Assembly (NCBI GenBank): GCA_947000775.1
Contig: CAMQGK010000650.1
Location: 2,480,501 to 2,544,500 of the forward strand
Length of the DNA: 64,000 nt
Reading direction: 5' to 3'
DNA from: Pterois miles
Taxonomy: Eukaryota > Chordata > Actinopteri > Perciformes > Scorpaenidae
The position numbers were made by a program, and so were the translations under genes. The notes below the pieces were generated by a model that saw only the letters and a program-made list of their open reading frames with translations, was not told the origin of the DNA and made no database searches. Shown here piece by piece: positions 1 to 11,348 of this stretch; within the stretch, counting starts at the first letter, position 1, and every line of letters starts with the position of its first letter.

Positions 1-152
1 GTAGAAATCTGGAGAAATCGCTGTAGGGAGAACGGACCAAGGTTGGACACAACAACGCAGTCAACTACCTCGAGGCTTTTATTGTGAAGGGCCCCAATGA
101 CTTCGCGCCCTGTTTACTGTCGCCGGTACCGGTGAACTTTACCAGAACTCAC

Positions 153-318
153 CTGACTCTATCTGCCGCAGCAACTGATCCAGCAGGCCTGCGGTCCGCA
201 GCGCTCCGACCACCACCAGCACCGAGTAATCCGCCGTCGCCGGCCGGGAGGAACCGGGAGAAGAGACGGAACCGCCGCCCAGCTCCGCCGCCGTCGATGC
301 TACTGCTGCCGCCATCAT
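153..318 (-). CDS. map1s: First coding exon of a MAP1-family microtubule-associated protein (probably map1s), partial
   Basis: Read on the minus strand, an ATG at 318-316 opens 55 codons that end in a GTGAGT donor at 152-147, leaving one base of the next codon. The peptide starts MMAAAVASTAA, then an Ala/Gly/Ser/Pro-rich stretch, then YSVLVVVGALRTAGLLDQLL and RQIES before the splice. MAP1 proteins (MAP1A/B/S) begin with a short Ala-rich leader followed by a hydrophobic LLVVVG strand and a helix ending in an E-x-G just before a conserved IRSWD, which would start the next exon. The short leader fits MAP1S best, but MAP1A/B cannot be excluded. MAP1S binds microtubules and links them to autophagy and mitochondria. 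All later exons lie to the left of the window. It is divergent from trmt13. Confidence 0.55.
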
Positions 319-1302
319 GGTTTGGACAGTCCACTATAGACGTCACCCGAACACAAGCCCCGCCCCGCTGTTCACAGAGGCGGGGAAATACTTTTAATTG
401 ATATATGAAGTGGCCAATCATAGAGGAGAACTTAGCCGAGGAAAGTGAGAATGGCCAATCAAAAGAGATGCTGTATTCAGGTGCTGCTGAGGAGAAATTA
501 GCTTCGATACTTTGTTCAACCTCAAGAGATTTTTTATATATATTATATGTAAAAAATATGTCCGTTTTGTTTTTATACCTGATTATTTAGTCATTTTATT
601 CATTTGTTTCCGTTGTATTTGTTTTATATGATACTAGTGGTTTGATCATTTCCTGTAGCATATTTTCTCTATTATTTTACAGATGCACTGCCTGTATACT
701 GATTGTATGTTGATGATGATTCGTTATTTTCATGTTTATTTTGATACAATACGTGACAAGCGTTTCTAAATATATTCAGAAAACAAACAAAAAAGTACAG
801 ACAAAGACAGCAAATTTAATCCAACATGCAGAAGACAGAAAATAGACATAAAATAAGATTACTGAGTTAATATTACTTCACTTATAACACAAAAACTAAC
901 TTTAATGCTGTTCGTTTTCATCTAACATCGTATACCAGTTTTAAACAAAAATAATTAACGCTGCACCTATGTCACAATATGCCACTTTTAGTAAACATAT
1001 TTTTAGTTGCAATAAAATGTAGAAAATATTTTAGGTATTGTCCACGCATTTGTAATGTGCAGTTCTCTTCTACACTGAAATTGTGATCAATAAAAACTAG
1101 ACAATAAGTCATTAGTTTGACTTCAACTTTTCATTTCAAGTTTAATTCGCGCCAACGTGTACAATGTGTAAATGTTGTGGTTTAAAAAAAAAAAAAAAAA
1201 CAAAGGAACAAAAGAGTCCCAAATGTGGTATCCCAGTATTTCCTACAGGTGGGTGAGCACATGAATGCAGCAGTAACGTCAGCCGCGGCAGTGTCGTCCA
1301 AC
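319..1302. promoter_or_regulatory. Intergenic interval between divergent map1s-like gene and trmt13, candidate bidirectional promoter
   Basis: The start codons of two divergent genes are less than 1 kb apart. GC-rich sequence with CpGs lies at both ends, near 300-380 and 1270-1410. The middle (about 530-1200) is AT-rich with no recognisable gene and ends in a poly-A run near 1184-1200. Promoter function is inferred from geometry only; no TATA box or other core element was identified with confidence. Confidence 0.35.
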
Positions 1303-4141
1303 ATGGCGGCGCCCCTGCCCGGCAGATGTGGCTTTTTCGTGGAGAAAAAGAAACGTTTCTGTAAAATGATCGTCGCGAGAGGAAAAGTATTCTGCGGAGA
1401 GCACGCGACCATGGTGAGTTCAGGGACACGTGGTGAGTTCAGGGACACAGACAATATGATAATAACAGAACAGCCGAGGCAGCTGATCAATCAATAAAGT
1501 GTGAAGATGAAACAGGTTTTTCAAAGTAAAAGAACGGGTTCCTCCTGTTCTATAAATCAGACCGGAAAAAGAGGATGATAATGATAGTAATAAAGTACCC
1601 CAACAGGGCTACGAAGACCCTGACGTGACCCTTCTGGATATGGAGCGCTTGTTGATTATATCTGATTTGATGCTATGGACTTCATAGCTGGTCAGGTGGA
1701 ACCTGGACGGGTACTGGTGGATTTACAGTCCTCTCCAAAACTACTGGAACAGTGAGACCAATTCTTTTATTTCTGCTGAACACTGAAAACATTTGGGTTT
1801 GACATCAACGGATGAATCTGAGACCAGAGATCAATATTTCAGCTTCTGTTTCCAGGTATTTACATCTAGATCTGTTACACAACTTAGAAGACAGCATCGC
1901 TTGTTTGAACCCATTTTTCAAGTGAGCTAAATTATTGGATCATGTGACTGACAGGTGTTTTCTGTTGCCCAGGTGTGTCCTGTTACATTGATTATTGAAA
2001 CAATCAATAGAGCTGAATGTCTCCTCTCAGTTTCAGCTTTGGGTTCTGCCTGTGCAGACTGCATTTCTAGTTAAAAAGGTGAAACCAACATGAAGACCAG
2101 AGAGCTGTCTATGGGAGAAAAGCTGAGAGACGATGGAAAATCAATCAGAGCCATTGAACCAACATCGGCCATAACCAGTACAACCATCTGGAACGTCCTG
2201 AAGAAGAAAGAACCCACTGGTGTACTGAGCAACAGACGGTGAACCGGTAGACCGAGGAGAACATCAGCAGTTGATGACAGAAACACTGTGAGAGCTGTAA
2301 AGAAAAACCCTAAAACAGCTGTCAGTGACGTCAGCATCAACCTCCAGAGGGAGGAGTGAAGGAATCACAATCCACCGCTCACAGAAGACTTCAGGAACTA
2401 AAGGACAGAGGCGCCACCAGAAGATGACAACCACTCATTAGCAATAAGAAGAGGAAGGACAGACTGGAATCAGACTGCAAGTACAGAGACCAGGCTCAAA
2501 AGTTCTGGGACAAAGTTTTCTGGACCGATGAGACAAAGATGAACCTTTACCAAAGTGATGGAAAGGCTGATGTGTGGAGAAAGAAAGGATCTGCTCATGA
2601 TCCCAAACACAGCAGCTCATCTGTGAAACCCGGTGGAGGTAACGTCATGGTTGGGCTGCATGGCTTCTTCTGGGACGGATCAATGATCTTCATTGATGAT
2701 GGAACACATGATGGCAGCAGCTAAATGAACTCAGAAGTCTACAGAAACATTTAGTCTGACTATTTAAAGAGAGATGAACCAAACTGATCAGGAGATCCTT
2801 CATCATGCAGCAAGACAACGAGCCAAAACACCCTGAGAACAACCGAGGAGTTCATCAGGGGAAGAAGAGGAAGGTTTTAGACTGGACGAGTCAGTCTGCA
2901 GACTGAAACCCTGTTGATCAGCATTTTACCTGCTGAAGAGGAGACTGAAGGGAGAAACCCCCGAAACAAACAACAACTGAAAGAGGCTGTGGTGAAAGAC
3001 TGGAAAAGCACCACAGAAGAAGAATCACTAAAACAGTTTAGTGATGTCAGTGGGTCGCAGGCTTGATGCAGTTATTACAACTAAATATGAAGTATTATTG
3101 ATTTTAATCTATTTGAAGTCTATCTGTTCCTGTACTTTGGATCACCTAAAAATGTGGCGTTCTGTTACAAACGATGCTATCTGCTAAGTGGTGTATCAGA
3201 TCTAGATGTAAATACCTGGACATAGAAGCTGAAATATTGATCTCTGGTCTCATGTTCATCTGCTGATGTCAAACCCAAATGTTTTCAGTGTTCAGCAGAA
3301 ATAAAGGAACTGGCCTCGATGTTCCAGTAGTTTTGGAGGACTGTATATGTTGGTGGTGGAGTGAACTGTCTACATGTATGTGATGCTTCAGAGAGTTTAT
3401 ATACACTACTTAACTTGGGATCGGTTGATAAATCGTGGCCTCTGTTTGTTTTTCTTTTCTATCTATGTCTTCCGTACCGTCAGTCCACAAAAAATGCATT
3501 TTTATATTTGGTTAAACGCATCATGAAGTTTCATACATACAGGGTCCTCCATTTAAAATTAGTGTTTTTTTTAAAGCTCTACTGTAAGAAAATATATAAT
3601 CAATATTAATATTATAGTATGTGTTTATGGTTGTTTAGCATTTAGAAATGCCAAAACTGCGGTTACACTTCCTTATATACAGATAGAATTATCATGCAGA
3701 CTCAATATGGATTGATCACTAATCAGTAACCTGAAATATTGACAGATGAAGACATTACAAGTACTACTGTTACCACCTTCATGTACTCCTACTTCCTGCC
3801 GTTCGGTACTTCAGTTCACACCTGCTGATGACAGGTAAGCTGTGACGTCATCATCCAGTGGTTAATAGCTTCATTTCCTGTTTCCAGGAAGAAGGAAGCA
3901 GCAGGAGGATCGCATGTCCTCTGGACCCCAAACAGTGAGTCGACAAATCAATCACGTTATTGATCAGATCAATCAGATCAGATCAATCAGTCAGATCAGA
4001 TCAGATCAGATGGCTTGTGTCTTCACTGTGACTTCTTGTTTTTTTATCCTTCAGCACCGTGAGTGAAGACAAACTGGACAAACACCTGAAGAAATGTAAC
4101 TCCAGAGAGAAACCCAAACCTGTGAGTCAGTGTGTCTGCTG

Positions 4142-4179
<38 letters not shown>

Positions 4180-4776
4180 ATAGTAGTAGTAGTAGTAGTA
4201 GTAGGACTAGTGGTAGTATGGGTATTATTGCTCTTATTATGAATAACGTATCAGTAAAATAAGTAAGTAGACGTAAGAGACGGGGGCTGCAGTGTAGTGG
4301 TTAGCACTCTCGCCTCACAACAAGAGGGTCACAGGTTTGATTCCGGCTTGGGACTCTTCTCTGTGGAGTTTGCATGTTCTCCCCGTGTAACCGGGTACTC
4401 CAGCTTCCTCCCACCGTCCAAAGACATGCTGTTTAGGGTGACTCTAAATTGTACACCCATAGGTGTGGTCCGAATGTGAATGGTTGTCTGTCTCTATGTT
4501 GTCTGTCTCTATGTGCCCTGCGATGGACTGGCGACCTGTCCAGGGTGAACCCGCCTTCATCCAATGCCAGCTGGGATCTTCTCCAGCCCCCCTACGACCC
4601 CTAACGGGATAAGCGGTTGACGCTGGATGGATGGAAGTAAGAGACGGTTGATAAACGTTTGATGTTAACGTTCCTGTTTGTTTCCTTCCAGGTTTATTAT
4701 GTGGAGAACATTAACGCTGGATCAGCTGACAGAGAGACGCTCCAACAGGTAACATCTCACCTGCTGAAGGATTCAC

Positions 4777-4824
<48 letters not shown>

Positions 4825-6042
4825 CCTGTTGTGTCAGGTGAGTCTGTGTGAGTGCAGCCGGGCTGAGTTACAATCTTTGTTGGACAAACTGAAGACAGCA
4901 GTCACAGGTGAGTTTCTACCTGAGTATAAGTTACCTGAGTGATGAAATAATGTTGTTGTTGGTTTATGTTGATGTTGTTAATATTGTTGTTAATGTTGTT
5001 GATGTTTTTGTTGTTTTGTTAATGTTAGGGGTGGGACAGTTCATAAAATTCATGGTTCGGTTCGGAACTAAACTCATCTTCATTGTCACATCTGATGGCT
5101 GGACATCTGATCTAAAAGAAAAGTGACACTGAGTTATTTAAAAAGACTTAATAAATAAAACCGAATCATCAACAAAAAGTCAGCATCAGCTCAGCCAGCA
5201 CTAGAGCTTTATAAACAACAGTAAAATAAACTAGGAAAATTTGCCAAGAAAAAAAATAATAATTAAAATTGAAATGTTGAAATAAATTGTAAAAAAAAAA
5301 AAAATATTGAAGTGTTTATATAAGAGAAAAAGATATGAATGTGGGTTTTTAAAAATTAAAAGGGGAAAAAAGAGAGAATATAAAAATCAAAAAGAAAAAA
5401 TGTTTTTTTAGGGGGGAAAAAAAAAAATTTACCACAAAAAAAATTAAAAATTCCCCAAAGAAAAAAAATTAAAAAAAAAAAAAAAAAAAATAATAGTCGG
5501 GAGGAAAATAAAAAAAGGAGAAAAAAAAAAAAAATCGGGAGTATTAGTTTTTTTGAGGAGGGGTAAAAAGAGGGCCGCCGCCGGGGGGGGCTCCAGAAAG
5601 AGGGGGGCTTAGGAGGAGGCGAAGAGAAAAATGACATAAAAGATCAAGAGGGGGTGTTTGTGGGGGGGGGGGGGAGGGGAGCGAGAGAGGGGGGGGGGGG
5701 GGGGGGGGGGGGGGACCCACCCAACCAAATGATGGGGAGGGGGGGGGGAGGCAACTTCGCTGGGGGGGGGGGGGGGGGGCGCCAGGGGGGGAGGGCCCAG
5801 CCCCCTGGGCTGGGGGGGGGTGTGGGGAGGGCCCCCCCTAATTTATCAATTCATTCATGAATAAATAATATGTAAGGGGAGAAGAGAAAAAAGTAAAATT
5901 TAATTTCTCTAATATAGGAATAAAAAATTATTTTTTTCTTCTTCTTCTTCTTCTTCTTCTTCTTCTCCCTCCCCCCCTCCCCCCCCCTCTGTGAATGAGA
6001 AAAAATAGAAGTAACAATAAAAACAGAGGCTAATGTTAGTTT

Positions 6043-6075
<33 letters not shown>

Positions 6076-8104
6076 TAAAAGAGAGAAAATAGAGGCTTTA
6101 TTTAGTTATAAAATAAAAAAAAAAAAAAAAAAACAAACAAAAAAAAAAGGGGAGTAGAGGGTGTAGTGTGAGATTTAGAATTATAAAAAAATATAAGAAA
6201 AAAAATAATAAAAAGAGAGAGAATAGGGTTTGTTAGCTATATTTAGTTAATGAAAGAAATAAAAAACAAACAAAATAAATAGACAGCAAAAAGACTTTCT
6301 TGCTAAATTAAATTAATAAAAAAATAAAAAAAAAATCAAAATAGACAGACTACAGAGAGTGCTTTTCTTATTTATAATAAAGAGAAATAAAAAAAAAAAA
6401 TAAAAAAAGAAGAAGACAGAGTAGTCTACTACCATTATTATATAATTAAAAAAAAAATAAAAAAACAAAAAAACTAGAGAACAGAGTGCCTGCCGCTTTT
6501 TTATTTAGGTTTGGGGGGGGGGTGGTAGTTTATAATAAATTAAAAGAATATAAAAAAAATAGGCTGTGTGCAACTCAGTCCAAAACCAAAACATCACCTT
6601 TTCCTCTCCACTCTCCTCCTCCCCCATTAAAAACAAAACCACAAAACAACCAAAAAAGAGAAGTAAAAAGAAACAAACACAACTCAAATAAATTACAAAA
6701 ACATTTCCACTATCCATTCGGGGGGGTAAAAAAGGTGATGACATAAAAAAAAAAAATCCGGCAAAATTGAGCCAATCACAACACAAGACCTCAGCTTCAG
6801 TTACACTGTGCTTGTGTTGTACCTCGTACTCCTGTACACCGTGTCCCAGCCTCTTTCCGTAGGCCTTTATTTCTAGTGTCACAATAAACACAGAGAAAAA
6901 AATACAAAATCGGCCTCATAACCTGTTTCAGATGAACTGAACGGTACATACATGAACCGAACCGTGACTAGCGACCCGAATGGTTCAGATTTTTACCAGA
7001 ACTGTTCCCATCCCTCATTAATGTTAATGTTGATGCTAAAGTTGTTGACGTTGTTGTGGTTGTTGTAGGTCTGCAGTGCGATGTGGAGGACAGTGTTCTG
7101 TCTCATCCAGTCCTCCTGGAGGAACTCAACAACCCAAAGAACGGAGACTCTGCTCACAAACACCTGAAGCAACAGGTACATGCAAAAAACTCTGAACTGA
7201 CCCTACATTAATTAAGTTCTAGTTGCCATAGCAACTGAGCTTGAACAAAGTTTAATTTGCTTTATGGAACCGAATCAAATGAAAAGTAGTCAGACTAACC
7301 GAAATGAACGGGTCTAGGGTGAACAAAGCTATTTCTCATTTTTCCATTTTGTGCCTCCTCACCTCCTGATTTCCTTGTCTCCTTGTCTATTGTTATATAA
7401 TATCATGTTATAACAACATGTTATATCATGTTGTCATATAGATAGACAGGAGTGTGTTGTGTGTAGGATAATACACAAACGCTCATCCATCTTTTTCATA
7501 TCCGGGGTTGGGTTTTTGGGGCAGCAGGAATTTGTTTTCCAGCTCTTCCTGGCGGACCCTGAGGTGATCCCAGCTCAGATCAGATATACTGTATAATCTT
7601 TCCTGTATGTTCTGGGTCTACCTTGGAGGTCTCCCTCCAAACGAAGACGTCCGATAGGATCCTGATCGGATGCCTGAACCACCTTAGCTCTGCCCTGTCT
7701 GACATCTATTCATTTTTGTCACGTGATGCCATGTTGTGAATTGACTTATCAGTAAATTTAGCCGTTAAGATGTCATGAACACTGTTCTGCTCATCTGACA
7801 GAGATTATGAAATACAGCTGTGCTAGAACAGATCAGAGCTGATGCAGCTGTGACATATGTCAGATGTAATGTGCGTCCTTTTAAAATGACGCTCCGAGGT
7901 AACGATGTCTCGTTTGTTAAATGCCTGTTGACTCCTCCGCTCACATCTTCCATGGGAGGGAATAAGATGTGAGGAGAGGAGTCAAGGAAAGGAACCGAGG
8001 TTGTACAAATTGGGAAATGGGAAAGGTCACAGGTGATGAGTGTGAGGTGACGTGCCTTCATAAGCCACGCCCCCTGAGGAGGTGGAGCCTTCGGTATTGT
8101 TCCT

Positions 8105-8150
<46 letters not shown>

Positions 8151-10387
8151 TGCCAGGTGTGTCCAGTCCTCTCTCTTAGGTCACCTGGAGGCGCTGGGAC
8201 TTCTGGGAAGGGGCCGGTGCTTTGTGGAGTTCGGAGCAGGTCGAGGGAAACTGTCTCACTGGATCCATGAAGCCCTGAAGACCCGAGACCACCTGAAGAC
8301 CTGCGATGACCTGCAGCTGCTGCTGGTGGAGCGCTGCAGCACACGCTTCAAGGCAGGAAAAACCTCATTAGACTCTTAAAGCAGCAGTTACATTTCCAAA
8401 CCAGCAGAGGATCCAGTTTAAACCCCAAACAGTTTTTAGTTTTATACTGTTAGAATGATCAATTCATGTTTTGTAAAGTAAGTCAGGTCTGACTGGTTCT
8501 GTTCTGTTCTTTGGTCTGGTGTGATCTGTTTTGTTCCGGTCTGGTCTGGTCCAGGTGGATGGGAAACATCAGGATATTGGAGTTCAGTTTGAGAGGCTAC
8601 AGGTTGACATTCAGCATCTGGATTTAAGTAAGAAACAAACATCTGGAGGGTCTGTGATTTAGTTTAGTTCTTGTTTTAGTCTTCTGACTGTGATGTTTCC
8701 AGGTAAAGTCCAGCTGCTCAGACAGAAGAAGCTCCCGTTGGTTGGAGTTGGAAAACACCTGTGTGGAGCAGCGACAGGTGAGAGCTGTCCTGTACTCTGA
8801 TTGGCTGCCATGAAAAGTTGAACACAGCAGTTGGAAGAATGTCCACTCAGCTGGTCTCTTGTGTCTCTGTCTCAGATCTGGCTCTGCGCTGTTTGTTGGA
8901 GACACCAGGACTCAAAGAGGAGGCTGAACCGCCAGGAAAACGCCTCAGAACCTCAGAGCCAGATGATTCGGAATTAGCTGATAATCCAGAATCAGCTGAC
9001 TCAGCAACACTGCCAGGCCCTGGTCCTGGATCAGACTCTGGTTCTGGCCCGGTGCTGGGCCTGGTGGTGGCACTATGCTGCCACCATCGTTGTGAGTGGC
9101 GTCATTACGTCGGGCAGCAGTTCTTCCTGCAGCGAGGACTCGGAGCTGCAGAGTTCTCTGCTTTCTGCCGGATGTCCAGCTGGGCCACATGTGGACTCAG
9201 ACCGATCAAGCAGGACCGTCCATCTCAGGATCCGACCAATCAGAGAGGAGACGATGAAGAGCACGAACCGGTAGAGGAGACGGATGCTGTGAGCGGGTAA
9301 ATAAACTCAGAAAATAAAGTTACTAAATTAGTGTTTGTTGGATTATTTTTCAGTTGTTCCAATGCTAACTGTCATTGTATTTGACATGGTAGAAAGCCTG
9401 TTTATTTCCCTTCACGATGATCTCCAACTCTTAAAGATCATGTATTAGTGGGATGAGCAGCACAGCTGATTATGTGGGTAGCGCCCAGGTGAAATTTGCC
9501 AAAATTCTCTTCCAATGCTAAACAGTGAATTCTCCTGTTGGTACTGACTCTGGTTTTGCCTGATTTGCTCCTGATTGGCACCACCTGTGTGCATGAGGCC
9601 TGCTGGTTGCTGCGCTCTACTAAAGTGATCATTTTCATCAGCTTGGACGTGATAGACATGTTAGAATGACCAACACAACCCCTTTGACTGACCTACAACG
9701 AGTCCTGGTTGAGGGGTGGACTACCATCCCACAGCACCATGTGACCAGGTTGGTGACCTGCATGAGGAGGAGCTGCCAGGCTGATGTGGCTGCGTATGGA
9801 TCGTCCACCTGCTACTGAAAATCCTGATGGTTTATTAAATGAATAAAGTGGGAAACTGCTAATATGTCTTGAACCAGAGTCAGTACCAACAGGAGAATAT
9901 ACAGTTTAGCATCAGCAGAGAGTTTTGGCTAATTTCAACCGGAGCGCTACCCACATGATCAGCTGTGCTGCTCATCACACAGATGCATGATCCTCACGTT
10001 GGACATCAATGTGAAGGGAAATAAACAGACTTCCCAACCACGTAAAATACAATGACAAATAACACTGGAACGACAGTGAAACAATTCACCAAGCACTAAT
10101 TTAATACCCCCTCCCCCAAGTTTATTTGACCTCTGACCCTGTCAGTGCAGAGGTTTAAACCACTCCACCAGGTTCCTGATGTGTTCTTTTGTCTCAGGTT
10201 TCTGTCGGCGGCGGAACGTGAGCAGGTCGGTCGTCTCTGTAAACGTCTGATCGACGGCGGCAGACTTGACTTCCTGAAGACGAAAGGATTCGACAGTAAA
10301 CTGACTCGTTACGTAAATAGTCAGGTGACTCTGGAGAACGTCCTACTGACTGCCGTCCCCTCTTCTCTGTCCAGGAGGTCAAACTGA
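1303..10387 (+). CDS. trmt13: tRNA 2'-O-methyltransferase TRM13 homologue (11 coding exons, 467 aa)
   Basis: Methylates the ribose of nucleotide 4 in several tRNAs. Exons: 1303-1413, 3888-3934, 4055-4121, 4692-4748, 4838-4907, 7069-7175, 8167-8352, 8555-8627, 8703-8777, 8876-9296, 10198-10387; all phases agree. Exon 1 encodes the N-terminal Cys/His finger (RCGFFVEKKKRFCKMI, then CGEH). Exons 2-3 encode a CHHC finger, CPLDPKHTV then HLKKC. Exon 7 holds the SAM-binding motif FVEFGAGRGKLSHW. Exon 9 has VGVGKHLCGAATD. Exon 10 has the family signature ALCCHHRCEWRHYVG and MSSWATCG. The C-terminus has LENVLLTAVPSS. The length is close to the human protein. Exon 7 is followed by GCAGGA, not GT, so intron 7 is GC-AG. 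An in-frame ATG at 1261 could add 14 residues; 1303 was chosen by similarity to the family start. The introns hold a Tc1, a SINE, a hAT-like element and a deleted Tc1-like element. Confidence 0.95.
1726..3343 (+). mobile_element. Tc1-like DNA transposon, copy 1 (about 1.6 kb, decayed transposase)
   Basis: The ends are inverted repeats of about 200 bp: the left begins CAGTCCTCTCCAAAACTACT and the right ends with its complement, AGTTTTGGAGGACTG. TA dinucleotides flank both ends, as expected for Tc1/mariner. Between them lies a transposase in pieces: MKTRELSMGEKLRDDGKSI (helix-turn-helix start), FWTDETKMNLYQSDGKADVW (first catalytic Asp region), QQDNEPKHP and a C-terminal remnant. Stops and frameshifts interrupt it, so it is inactive. 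It sits in intron 1 of trmt13, in the same orientation. Closely related copies are at 25192-26812 and 62193-63477. Confidence 0.9.
4141..4201. repeat. (TTA)n followed by (GTA)n microsatellite
   Basis: A trinucleotide run of TTA changes to TAG/GTA within intron 3 of trmt13, just downstream of the exon 3 donor. Confidence 0.9.
4278..4635 (+). mobile_element. tRNA-derived teleost SINE with GGATGGATGG tail
   Basis: The head carries Pol III-like boxes: A box around TAGTGGTTAGCACTC and B box around GGTTTGATTCC. The body contains the very common fish-SINE stretch TGCGATGGACTGGCGACCTG and ends with GGATAAGCGGTTGACG and a GGATGGATGG tail. It lies in intron 3 of trmt13. It resembles the SINE_FR2 type, but the family name is from memory and not checked. 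Confidence 0.8.
4779..4824. repeat. (AATA/ATA)n microsatellite upstream of trmt13 exon 5
   Basis: An uninterrupted AAT/ATA trinucleotide run that ends about 14 bp before the acceptor of exon 5 (exon start 4838). It leaves little polypyrimidine tract. Confidence 0.9.
5027..7015. mobile_element. hAT-like non-autonomous element with degraded interior
   Basis: The left end AGGGGTGGGACAGTTC and right end GAACTGTTCCCATCCCT are inverted copies of each other. Just inside both ends are matching CATGGTTCGGTTCGG and CCGAACCGT stretches. Such ends are typical of fish hAT elements. The 6768-6857 part matches 44653-44745 in the opposite orientation, and the latter copy leads into a BED-finger remnant. Flanks on both sides contain TTAATG(TT), a possible target duplication, but local sequence is itself GTTAATGTT-rich. 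The interior 5221-6760 is extremely low in complexity. Confidence 0.55.
5221..6760. repeat. Homopolymer-dominated low-complexity block
   Basis: About 1.5 kb made almost wholly of A runs, with G runs at 5580-5840 (including one of about 25 G), then a CTT repeat near 5940-5970, C runs and further A runs. No gene is credible here. The open frames it produces are homopolymer artefacts such as poly-Gly and poly-Phe. It may be real purine-rich DNA or a low-quality stretch in the assembly. Confidence 0.85.
7480..7710 (-). mobile_element. Fragment of a non-LTR retrotransposon
   Basis: In intron 6 of trmt13, the sequence around TCTGGGTCTACCTTGGAGGT and GATCGGATGCCTGAACCACC is a minus-strand copy of the same conserved LINE region seen at 16278-16460 (protein motif near RWFKHLVRMPP). 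It is short and broken. Confidence 0.6.
8108..8147. repeat. (CT)n microsatellite before trmt13 exon 7
   Basis: A CT run of about 40 bp ends about 20 bp upstream of the exon 7 acceptor (exon start 8167). It probably serves as the polypyrimidine tract. Confidence 0.9.
9328..10106 (+). mobile_element. Internally deleted Tc1-like element with inverted repeats of about 220 bp
   Basis: The left arm (about 9328-9555) and right arm (about 9874-10106) are imperfect inverted repeats. For example, CTCCTGTTGGTACTGACTCT on the left matches AGAGTCAGTACCAACAGGAG on the right, and the outer ends both read AAATTAGTG when oriented. The middle reads as a transposase C-terminus: LTDLQRVLVEGWTTIPQHHV then LVTCMRRSCQADVAAYG, the pattern found at the end of Tc1-family transposases. 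The catalytic part is missing. It sits in intron 10 of trmt13. Confidence 0.8.
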
Positions 10388-10549
10388 GACTGAGAGACCA
10401 CAGATTGATCACAGACTACAGTCTGACTACAGACTGATCACAGTCTACAGACTGATCACAGACTGAATATAGATGATACAGAAATCACAAGCTCAACTAA
10501 AGTATTTTTATTGGACTTAAAATGTGTTCAGGAGTTTAGTAAAGTTTGT

Positions 10550-10555
10550 ATTAAA
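10550..10555 (+). promoter_or_regulatory. Candidate trmt13 polyadenylation signal (ATTAAA)
   Basis: An ATTAAA hexamer lies 163 bp after the trmt13 stop codon. It is the closest good match, but no transcript evidence is available. Confidence 0.45.
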
Positions 10556-10584
10556 GCGTTTTCACTCATTTTCTGATGTAAACT

Positions 10585-10590
10585 TTTATT
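10585..10590 (-). promoter_or_regulatory. Candidate lrrc39 polyadenylation signal (AATAAA on minus strand)
   Basis: TTTATT on the plus strand reads AATAAA on the minus strand, about 760 bp past the lrrc39 stop. If both signals are used, the 3' ends of trmt13 and lrrc39 nearly meet. The interval 10591-11348 would then be the lrrc39 3' UTR; nothing else recognisable lies in it except an AT-rich (TATA)n patch near 10795. Confidence 0.35.
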
Positions 10591-11348
10591 TCATAGTTTC
10601 ATACAGAACACTATAATACTAGCGGTAATATGTAGTAGTAGTAATATGAAGTCGTAGTAACATGTAGTCGTTGTCTACATGCAGTCTAAATCACACAACA
10701 CAAACAGCAAACGCTGCTGGGAACCAAAACCTTCCACTAATGAAACATTCTGATTTCAGATTTCAGCCTCCAGAAACAGAAATATTAATGTGCATATATA
10801 TATATATGCACATATATAGAAATATATATATGAGAGTCTCTGACGTGACGACTGCTGTCAGTCTTTTTCTTCATGGGTTTTAAAATCTGTAGCTGAGCTC
10901 TGAGAAGAAAAAGCCCAGAAGAAGAAATGCAAAGCGACAGATTATTTTAGTTTGATGAGTCGTCATTCTGCTCTGAAACAGAAACGCATCAAATATCACT
11001 TTCAGGAAAAATCAATACAAAATATCTTTAGTAAAAGCCAACCAGGAGACAAACCTGCAGGGATTATTTTTTTTTTCACATTACATGTTATTACATAGTG
11101 AATTTAAAGATGCTATTCAAGTGCATTGTGGGAAATGTAGGAACCCAAGTTTTTTTTGTCTAAAAGTCACAATATCACAATCTTTGTTTCAAAACAGCGA
11201 CTATATGAAGAGTCTCACTGGAGGAACGATTTAAGCACATAATAATTATAAATATTTGACCTTTTACAACTGAGCAATATTTCAACTATCATGCAGACAT
11301 CAACAAAAGATAAACGGGCGCGTTGTGGGATTATCTGAATCACTGTTA

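Noticed and set aside
5356..5860. Poly-Phe and poly-Gly ORFs
   Set aside because: Produced by homopolymer runs, not genes.
7969..8379. 136-codon ORF starting upstream of trmt13 exon 7
   Set aside because: Only the part from 8167 is coding, as exon 7; the upstream part is intron with a CT repeat.
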